From an uncultured Clostridium sp. (GTDB lineage: Bacteria > Bacillota > Clostridia > TANB77 > CAG-508), in NCBI GenBank assembly GCA_902462295.1, contig CABQAZ010000021.1:1-25369 (forward strand): 25,369 nucleotides of DNA. The letters are read 5' to 3'. How positions within the stretch are numbered: the stretch's first letter is position 1; every line of letters begins with the position of its first letter. The notes below the pieces were generated by a model, which saw nothing but the letters and a program-made list of their open reading frames with translations, was not told where the DNA came from and ran no database searches. Shown in pieces: positions 1 to 10,100 of the stretch. Made by a program: the position numbers and the translations under genes.

Positions 1-69
1 TTATTATATCAAAGGACTTTCTTTTTGTATATTCCGAAACCATTTTACACTATTAGAGTTTTACATAAC

Positions 70-98
70 TTGACTTTATAGCAAAATTTTGTTATAAT
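70..98 (+). promoter_or_regulatory. Sigma-A type promoter of the 183-1139 gene
   Basis: A -35 box TTGACT (70-75) and a perfect -10 box TATAAT (93-98) are separated by 17 nt, which is optimal for the vegetative sigma factor. Transcription would start near 105 and give a leader of about 78 nt before the ATG at 183. No competing promoter of similar quality is visible upstream. Confidence 0.8.
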
Positions 99-139
99 AT
101 CACCTGTAAATATTTTTTGAAACCGAAAAGAAATTACAC

Positions 140-177
140 TTGGATGTTTCATACCTCCAAAAAACTTTAAGGAGGTA
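140..177 (+). promoter_or_regulatory. RBS-sequestering leader hairpin with an alternative pairing
   Basis: TACCTCC (152-158) is an exact complement of GGAGGTA (171-177), which contains the Shine-Dalgarno site 6 nt before the ATG at 183. The 7-bp stem with a 12-nt loop would hide the ribosome binding site. Upstream, TTGGA (140-144) can pair with TCCAA (156-160), which overlaps the sequestering strand, so the two pairings exclude each other. This is the layout of a translational on/off leader (thermosensor, protein-binding or ligand switch). The pairing is seen in the sequence; the regulatory role is inferred, and no known riboswitch class is recognised. Confidence 0.45.
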
Positions 178-182
178 CTGTA

Positions 183-1139
183 ATGATAAGTATTGCAAAA
201 AATGAAATAATGTTACTTTTAAATGGTAAAGTTTTTTTCTTTAATGAAGAGGGATATTATACCTCTATGCCAGTAAAAGAAGCAAAAAAGAAAGGTTTTA
301 AGAATTTATATTTTGACAGAAATGAAAGAACTTTCAGCTACGAAAAACCACACTTATTGTTATCTGAAGACTATTTAAACTTATGTAATAAATTTTCAAG
401 AGATTCTATTTCGAAAGCAATTTCAAGAGCAATATTACATTTAAGTGAGGGTGAAACTGAAAAGGAACTTATCAAATATTCTTTGCATTATCTAAATTTA
501 ATGAATTTGATATTTCAAAGAACATTTTTCGTTCAAGATTTAAAAAATATTGCAGTCCGGAAAAAATCTAATAAATACATATTTTTTAATAATGATGGAT
601 TTATAGAAACATTAAATGAAAAAGAAATTTTAAAATCCGATGTTATAAACATAGGTGTTAACTTCTATGGAAATATTTATTTTCATAATAAAACCTTAAA
701 ACCCTTTTTAAATGAGTTTACCAATGAAACAATTTTACGAATGGCCTATGCTAAGTTAAAAGATGGTGATACCTTAGAAGACTTAAAAAGATATTATCAC
801 AGTGTTATATTAGGAAAAAAAGAGCCTTTAAAGGAGCTTGACTATTTTGTAACAAAAATTTGTCAGCCAATGTTTATAAAAGAACCTGAAAATCCAGACC
901 CAAATACATTTGATTACATTCATATCGATGTAAATTTGGCAATCACTTGGAAATCTGATAAAAAAGACTACTTTATTCAGCACCAACCAGAAATTAACGA
1001 TATGGTAGTAAAAAAATTACAGAGTAATAAACAATTCCAGAAGTATAACATTCCTATCAATTATTTAAAAATCTCAAAAATAACACTCATGAATCAGAGG
1101 AGAACAATCCAATATGTTTTTGAATTAAAAAATAAATAA
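183..1139 (+). CDS. Hypothetical protein with an internal duplication
   Basis: This 318-residue protein belongs to no family I recognise. It has no signal peptide or membrane segment, so it is probably cytoplasmic. The start is fixed by GGAGGT at 171-176, 6 nt before ATG. Two similar halves are visible. Residues about 15-105 (KVFFFNEEGYY, then a helical stretch SISKAISRAILHLSEGETEKEL) resemble residues about 130-210 (KYIFFNNDGF, then ETILRMAYAKLKDGDTLEDL). Each looks like a small beta unit followed by a helical unit ending in a G-[DE]-T-x-E-x-L turn. The C-terminal part (about 212-318) is a separate, mostly polar region with no recognised motif. The gene is monocistronic, with its own promoter, a structured leader and a terminator immediately downstream. 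It points away from the surface-protein cluster, and nothing links it functionally to its neighbours. Confidence 0.85.
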   Translation: MISIAKNEIMLLLNGKVFFFNEEGYYTSMPVKEAKKKGFKNLYFDRNERTFSYEKPHLLLSEDYLNLCNKFSRDSISKAISRAILHLSEGETEKELIKYSLHYLNLMNLIFQRTFFVQDLKNIAVRKKSNKYIFFNNDGFIETLNEKEILKSDVINIGVNFYGNIYFHNKTLKPFLNEFTNETILRMAYAKLKDGDTLEDLKRYYHSVILGKKEPLKELDYFVTKICQPMFIKEPENPDPNTFDYIHIDVNLAITWKSDKKDYFIQHQPEINDMVVKKLQSNKQFQKYNIPINYLKISKITLMNQRRTIQYVFELKNK

Positions 1140-1160
1140 GACTTTTGCATGTTTCATTAC

Positions 1161-1193
1161 AAAAATCCCCAGTTTTGAAAACTAGGGATTTTT
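1161..1193. terminator. Bidirectional intrinsic terminator
   Basis: AAAAATCCC and GGGATTTTT flank an inner AGTTTT/AAAACT stem, with one C-A mismatch between the two. The hairpin has an A-run on one side and a T-run on the other, so it can terminate both the forward gene ending at 1139 and the minus-strand giant gene, whose stop codon (1196-1198) lies 2 nt away. The two genes converge here. Confidence 0.85.
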
Positions 1194-1195
1194 TA

Positions 1196-4100
1196 TTAAT
1201 CTATAACTTTCTTCTTGATAACATATATTCCACAAGCTAATACAAGTAATACTATTACAGTTATTGGAATAATAACTATTGTATTTTTTGTTAAACCTGT
1301 TGGGTTTGTTATAATCAATTCTGTTCTATCACTATCTGGCTCATTTGGTAACTCTGTCTTAGGATTATAGTTACCTGGTATTGAATTATATACAGACCTT
1401 ATACCTGATATTTCAATAATTTCAGCATGGTTTTTAATTTTTATTCCATTTTCCTGTGTAGAAAGTACTTTATTTCCATAAATTTTTACTTCTCCAACCT
1501 GTCCTGGCTCTATACCAGTATCACTGAAATATGTTGTTATTGCTACTGTATATCCATCTTTTATTGTATCATACACATCATCTGATACTAACTTCTTCTC
1601 TACTGAATCACCATCTTGCCATTTTGTTAATTTCTCTATGTTATCTACTTTTGTCCAGTTTGTATTTTGACTTTCATCATAAACCAATCCATTTTCCATA
1701 TAATCTACTACTTTAGCGATTGCAAAACTACTTTTTGTCATATCAGCAACTTTATCACCATAATAATAATAATTTTTGCCTTTATCATCTCTGAAATCAT
1801 AATCAATCTCTGATGTATTCAATATAGATATTGTATATTCTATATTTAAAGTTGATTGTTGAATAAGTTCACTATCTATTTCTACATTTACTCTTCCGTC
1901 TAATGCTTTTACATAAGGTAAAGGATTATCAGAAGCTTTTTCTATATCTTCCCAGTTATCCATAGTAGTTTCTCCTGGATTTTGTTTATATGGATTTCCA
2001 CTTAATAACACTTGTCCATTTCCTAATGTTATTTTTAAATTAGAAATTCTCTTGTTTAGTTCATATTGTTGTCTTGGTCTCTCTACAATACCAAAGTCTT
2101 GGTATGGATTTACTGCATAAAATGTATCAACTAATTTAATTTTGTAGTTGTCATCTAGTACAAGTATTTTTCCATTTTCCATTTTATACTCATCTTTATA
2201 ATCTGTATAGTCAACCTTTCTAGAATATCCAAGATTTTTAGCATTATATTCTACTCCAACTTCAAAAAATGCTGTATCTGCTGTCATTTCATCTTTAATT
2301 CCTTTTCCATAATTTCCATTATATATGTCACCAGTTTCATTTCTCTTACTCATGTCATCAACTGCAGATGAATATCTTACAAGACCATTTGTATCATTCT
2401 TTCCTACTCTTTCTGTACCTCTATCATATGTTAATATCCAACTTGGATCACGATCTCTTTCTCCATTCTCTCCAATACTTAATGCATTTTTAATTGTTGG
2501 AGATTTTATTACTGTAGATTTATAATCTCTAGTATTAATTGGTTGTAATGTTTCATCACCATTTTTAACTGTTACTGTATCTTCTACTCTTGTTGCACCA
2601 TTTTCTTTTGTAATTGTATATTGTGTATCTTTGTCTAATATATAACATTTATCATCATAAGTATATCTTATTAAATATTTACCTGGTAAAACTCCAGTAA
2701 ATGTATAATCACCTTTTTCATTTGTATATGTTACTGCTGGTTCTGTTGTTGTTTTTAATTCTTTAGTATCTTTGTCTAAATTTAACTTATATAATGTCGC
2801 AACTTTTGGCTCATCTGCAAGAGGATATTCTATTAACTCAACTTTTGTATTATATATTCTATTTTTGTCTTGTTCATTTAGTATACCATCACCTAGTCTT
2901 TCTTTTCCAACATTAGTTTTACTATCAGTGTAATCTTCAAATACAGTTCCAGATAAACCTCTTGTAGGTTCTGCTTCTTCAATTCCTAATATTAATGATG
3001 GTGCATAATCTGTATCATCTTCATAAGATTCCATGTTTAGCTGTTTCTTTTCTATTTCATAATCTCTTCCATTTTCGCTACCTATTGTGGTTTTATTAAC
3101 TTCATTTTGAGAAAATGCAAGTTCCATATTTCCTGGTCTAGAATCTTCATCTATAGCTGCATATGGGCTCCATCCATTAATTGTTTGTGTCATTGTTGAA
3201 AATCCTGTTATTTCTGTTATATTATCTAATGTTGTTTGTCTACTCATTAATGCTTTAACAGATTCTGTCCTTAATCTGAATTTTATAAATATATCAATAC
3301 TTTCATTTGGACCAATTTTTGTATCTGTTCGTATAAATACACTACTAAAACCATCTTGATCACTGTTTCCTTGTAAAGAAGGATCATTTAATCTCTCTCC
3401 ATTTTTTTCTATCCAAACTTCAGTTCTTTCATATCTATTATCATAATAATTAATTAATTCATTAGCTACTGAAGTTAAAGTTGAAGATTGATTTTTAACC
3501 TTAATTTTATATGTTATATACATATTTACTAAATTATCACTACTATTTGTATCATTAAGTAATGCTAAATCTGATTCATATATTCTTCTTGTATACATAT
3601 TCAAACCTTTATTACTATAACTATTAGCTCCATTTCCGAATTTAACTTCTACACCAAATCCATCTTTCGCTGAATTATAATATTTGTCATTTTCGTTTTC
3701 GTTTTGATAATCACTTCTATTTGCATATGTATATGTATTTTGATAATCTTTTACTATCATATCTACTTGACTTATATCTGATGATATTGCTAAATCGGCT
3801 TGTTCTCTTCGTTTCATTCCTAAGTTGACACCTGTTATAGATTCTTTACCTTTAAATTTAGCATTCCATGCCTCTTTCAAATTAAATCTTGATGTTTGTG
3901 TTGAAGCTCTTACTTCGTAATTACCATCTCTATTTTCTACTTTTGCTACTTTTAATTTAGTTTTATTTTCATTGTATTCATAATTCCAATATTTACTATC
4001 ATCATATTTTGATTCATGTTTTTCTTTATTCTGATTATATTCTAACTTATATCCCATTCTATTATCGCTTGTATATGAATTATTAAATGTAATTCTAGCA

Positions 4101-7100
4101 AAATCAGAATTCACACTATTTCTGTCAAATCTATCACGTCTACCACTTATTACCTCTGCACCTTTAGATGTATTATCATAATTATTGTTTAGATAATCTG
4201 TAATTGCCTTTACAGACGTAAATCTTAAACCATCATATTCAAATTCTATATAATATTTATCTAAATCATCTATTAATAAGTTACCATTTGATTCTGTAGT
4301 ATAATCTTCTATCGTATAGATTTCTCCATTATTTTTTCTTGTTCCAAATCCATACCAACCTTTAGAATCTGTTACTGTTGAAGCTATTTGATTTCCATTT
4401 TTATATAAATATACATTTATTCCTTCTACTAATGCATCTGTTCCATTATCATATAAATCATTTATAGTATTATTCTTTGAGTTTGATAATTCTTCCCATA
4501 CATATCCCTCTAGTCGTATATATTCTTGATGGTTTTTAGCTGTAATCTTAACTTGCATATTATTTTTCAAATAAAAGTATCCTTTTTCATCTGAATCGCC
4601 ACCATATACTACTTCTTTATCACTTAAATATCCATAATTATTATTAAAGATTTCCTCTAACTTATATTTTATTGGGTTACTACCATTACTTGTTAATAAA
4701 TTATTAATCTCAATTTTTCCATTAGAATCTGTTTCAAATACTGTTGCTTCACCTATATTTGACGTATAATCTATAACTTTATTTACACTTACATTATCTG
4801 AGTCTGCAACTGTAGCTGAACCAACTATCTTTGTTGCCCAACCATCTGCTCCTGTTGTAATGTTATTACCGCCTGTTGCTTTTATTTTTACATAATTTTC
4901 GTTTCCAGCACTTGACCTTAATACAAATCGTACTCCTGGAAGTTTTTTGCTTTCATCTCTATCATCAACTTTTGTAACTTCAAATCCTCCCGTATTCTTA
5001 TGATTTTCTGCTACAGCTGTTGCCGTACTTTTGCTTGGAGTAATTACTCCATCTGTTGTTACATTAGCTCCCTCCCATGTAACTTTTGGTGGATTATTTG
5101 GATCATATGAATAATAATATCCATAATGCGGATTGTAGGTTTCTATTGCTGTGTATGTTATTTGTTTTCCATTATCCTTCTTTACAAGATTCTCTATTTT
5201 TATTTTTCCACTTGAATCAGTAACAAATTTTGTCGCCTCTTCCATTTTATCCACATAATCTATTACTTCTGTTTGATGTATATTAGGTGAATCCTCTATT
5301 CTTATTGAACCATAAACCTTAGCTCCTGTTCCCAAACTTTTTATTCTTACATATTTATTTTCCACAGATGATTTTAATACAAATTCTACCCAAGGTAATT
5401 TCTTTGACCTATCTTCACTATCAACTTTTTCAATATTTAATTCTGTTGTTTCTTTATTGTTCGGTATTTCCCAAAGATTTATACTTTTCTCCTTAGAATT
5501 AAGAGCATAATTAGGATCAGGATCACTCCAAGGATCTACTTGTAATTCCATGTAACGGTCTTCTGCATACTTCCAATATCCGTCTGTCTTATAATCAAAG
5601 AAATCCTCTTTATCCCCTGTATATATACCTAAATAATCTCGTACCGTTATATCATTAATTACTACTGGTTGAGTATATCCATAATTATAATTATCCGTTT
5701 CAATCAACTGATAATTAAAGTTATCTGAATATACTGGTATATTAAATATCCTTATCATTCCTGAATCAGGCGTTATTAAGTGTGTTGATTGACCATATCC
5801 CTTGTTAAACAGTACAAGATACTCCACGTTTTCAACCGTATTTCCATTCAAATCATAGCTATCACTTCCCCAATCTCCATTTTGGTTATATGTTGATTGG
5901 TTTGGTATTTCTGTTCCCCAAATTCTTGCATTTACTATTCTTTTAGTAGACTTATCATTCTCATCCCCTGGATACTTAGTAGCATATGTTGTTGCTGTTG
6001 TAAATTCTATTGTATCAACAATAAAATTATTAAGTCTTTCATATTTAAATTCCGTATTATCACTATTTCCACTTACTTTATATATTGTCAATCCTTTTTG
6101 TGTGTTTCCTTTAAATAAACTCGATTTATTACCAATTAATTTAAATCTAGCATTTCCTAACGGTTTATTTTCCTCACCTACTTTTTTTATTATTATATTT
6201 CCAGTAATCCTAATATTCTTATTTATAACCTCCACACTTGATTGTATCTTAAAATTTTCCTCCTCAGTTCCTTTAACATCAATTGTTATTCCCATAGGTT
6301 GTGTGCTATGACCGCTACACCAGCCTCCACAAGGACTTGTAGTATAACGATATGTATATCTTCTAATAACAGTTGTTTTAGTCGAACTTGTAGACTGGCC
6401 AAATATTGTAAGTCCTTTTATTACAACTGGTTTTTGATTTCTTCTTATAAATAAATAGAAAGATTCATTCCATTTTGGAGCAACTCTCTTATCCATAGAA
6501 CCACTAAGAAATATATTTTTATTACCATTACTTTTATATCCTTCTATAATCTGATTTTGTGTAGTTTCATTAGAATCTGTATAAACTATTTCAGCAGACA
6601 TTGTTGCATCCTCTTCATCACTTTCTACAATGAATGGACCAATACTATAATAATTAAGATTTGGGCCAAAACTTACAGTTAGTACTCTAGGCTCTGTTTC
6701 TACTTTTTTTAACTTTAACTTCTTTGGACCTGATGTTGTTTCTACTGTATTAATTACAGTTCCACCAATTCTATCATAATATTGAGCAGCATGCTGATTA
6801 CTACAGAACCTCCAACCTCTTCTCTGACACCAAAAATAATTTTTATAATCATAAGTTGATTCATCCCATCCCGTTGAAGGTATTCCCATTAATCCTGGAT
6901 TATTAATATAGTACGGCAAATGTGCCTCATCAACTTCTTTTTGTCTTTGTTCTGACCATGGTTTTGGATCCCACTCCCCAAAAACCTTTTGTGTATTTCC
7001 AACTAAGCATAATGAAAATATAGCAACAAAAAGTGCACCTTTCAACAACTTTTTATTTTTCCATACCAACAAAAATATTATAGCTAATATAACAATAGCA

Positions 7101-10100
7101 CCAACTGTCATTCCTAACCACCTCATTAAACCTGTAGATACACCAATAATTACATCAGCTTTTGAAGAATCATTATCAGAATTTCCATCTTCTACTGCTT
7201 TATCATTACTGCTTATTCCAATTTGCGCTGTATTTGTAACTGTACCAACATTACTACTATTAACAGATTTTGTTAGCACTAAACTCACTTCTTTACTCTC
7301 ACCAGCACCTATTGTTTGCCCTGATAAACTATTAGTATATAGGTTACCATTATTCTCATACCAGTTACTATTTAACTCTGATTTAAATTTCAATCCATCT
7401 GGTAATTTATCAACAATTTGAGCAACTTTTCCTGCAATTTGACCCTTATTTGTAACAACCATTTTATATTCTATTATAACTGTTGCTCCATTTATTTTTT
7501 TAGAATGTATTTCTACTTTAGCAAATTGTTTATTATTATATTCATATGTTTTTGTCTTTCCATCATTTGTTTGAACTGTTATTTTACTTATATATTTTTG
7601 TATTTCTATATCAAAATCTTTATTTTCAATTAAACCAATATCTATATTAGTCAAATTAGAATCCGCTGTTAATGTATCTGTTAAACCTGCTGTAACTTGA
7701 TTTCCATTTATCTCTACATTTTTTGTTATTACATCACAATTCTTACTCTCAATTACATCTTCTTTTTTATACTCTGTTAATGAGTATTTATCTGTATCAT
7801 ATAAAAATACTACAATATACTGACCACTATCAACATTTTCAAATTCATACTCTCCATTTTCATCGGTTTTTACTTCTTTTATTTTTCCATCTTCTTTTAT
7901 AAATGCATTGTTTTTGTAATCATATAACATAACAGTCATATCACTATATGTAGACTCATCTGTTGACCTTTTTCCATCTTCATTTTCATCTAGCCATGCA
8001 ATTCCAGATATTGATACTTTTTTAGTTGATGGTGTATCTGGTTCTGTATCATCCGTATTATCTGGATTGCTTGGATTGTCTGGATTACTTGGGTTATCTG
8101 GATTACTTGGGTTATCTGGTTTGCTTGGGTTATCTGGTTCATCATCTTCATCATCTTCATCATCATATTCTACTAAAGTACTATCTACACTAGCTGTTTT
8201 ATTTTTTATATAATCACCAGTTACTTTTATTGTATTAGTAATATCTTTATTCTCATAAATACTGCCAGCTTTTGCCTTTATTACTATTGTTACTGTTTTT
8301 CCTTCAGGAATTGATAAATCCATATTCAAATTCGGAGCATCTTCGTAATCATATCCATCTGGAATAATTAAACTTGTTAAATCTTCTGTTACCTCTTCTT
8401 CTGTATATGTTTCTACCTCTCTCATCAGCTGTGGATAATTTTCATCCGGAACCTTCTCTCTATTTATTGTAAATTTATTATATGTAGCACTAATAGGTTT
8501 TAATTCTCTTGGTATAACATCTTGTACTTTTACAAGTGTATATGTAGCAATTCCTCCATATGTTTTTCCAACATTTTTTATATTAACTGTATAAGTTATT
8601 TCATCACTATAATTTAGTTTTTGTTTATCAGCTGTCATTGTGACTTCAACGCCTTCAATATACCCCGTCATTCTTGTTTCATTTGAACTATATAAAATAT
8701 CATTACAAGAAACAACACTATTTCCATTCATTTCATATTCATATCCTTGGCTTTCATCATAATTTTCAATTTCACCATCTATAAAGTAATCTTTGGCACC
8801 TTTTACATAAACCCCATCTTCATTAACTTCTGCAACTTCTAATGAATCTATTGTATATGTCCAAACATTTCCACTAATATTTGTTATTTCTTCAGCAATA
8901 CCATCTCCATCAGTATCTCCTATTTCAACTCCTTGAATATTATATATTGAAGATGCTTCAAATGTTATTTTTATATCTTTTAATTCTTTATTTGTCAAAT
9001 TTTTTATACTAAGCACATAACTCCAGTCTCTTCTAGAACTTCCAATTAAACATTTTAACTCTACACTTACTTCTGCTTGTTTTACTGTGTTTTGTAAATT
9101 AAACTGAGCTAAACTATTTCCATCAACTTGTAAATCATAATTTATATTAGATTGTTTTTCTTGTACATCATCTGGTAAGTCATTAACTTTCAATTCTATA
9201 AAATCTGTCTTAGTTTCACCAGAATTTACATCAAAATTTAATTTAATTTGTTTCTCTGTTTGATTTATATATGCATACTGATTATCATACGAATAATAAC
9301 CTTTATTTTCATTTTTTACATATCCACCTTGATGTAATTTAACATAAGTCATCTCATCAGGTATATTAACAACAAAAGAAACTTTTTTAGCTGTACTATT
9401 TGTATTAGTAACTTTAACCTCATGTTTTATAATCTGTTCCTCATAAACCGTACCATTGTTAGAAATAACAACACTTCCAACTTTTTCAATAACTTCTACT
9501 TTTATTCCATTTTGTTCAAAAACTGCTGTACTTCCATCTTGTCCATAATTTGCTGTATTTCCAGTAGTTGTTGATGATGAATATATAGTTGGAATAGCGT
9601 CAACAACTTTATTTAAAAGAGTAAACTCCATATCTTTATTTTCTGTAGTATTTGTCAATTCATTTGAATATGTAAATTTCATTACACTAGTTTTAGTTGT
9701 TAATTTTCTTGTAACATTTATTGTTAATGGAATTTTAATTTCAGTTCCATTAACAAAAGAAGAATTTTCATATGATGTTTGACATCCTTGTAATTTTATA
9801 GTAACAACTTTATTTCCATTAGAATTTGTACTTACTTTTGATGAAGTAATTGTAAAAACATTATTATCATACATAATTTCAGGTGTATCAATAGTAACAT
9901 TTTGTATTTCCTCTGGCATTTCTACAGTTAAAGTAGGATTTTTAAACAAACTATATTTAGGACTATTTGTATTCAAAGTTACAGTAAGAGTCACATCATT
10001 TTTAGTATTATTAACCAACTTACTATTACTCAATTTTGTATCAATATTAGAAACTGCTTCTTTAATATGTGCATTGCTTTTCCCTTGACGTTCATATTTT

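Noticed and set aside
7050..7080. Internal start making the giant gene two separate genes
   Set aside because: The frame is continuous; only TTG codons lie near the second hydrophobic segment and no Shine-Dalgarno site is seen, so one long product is the better reading.
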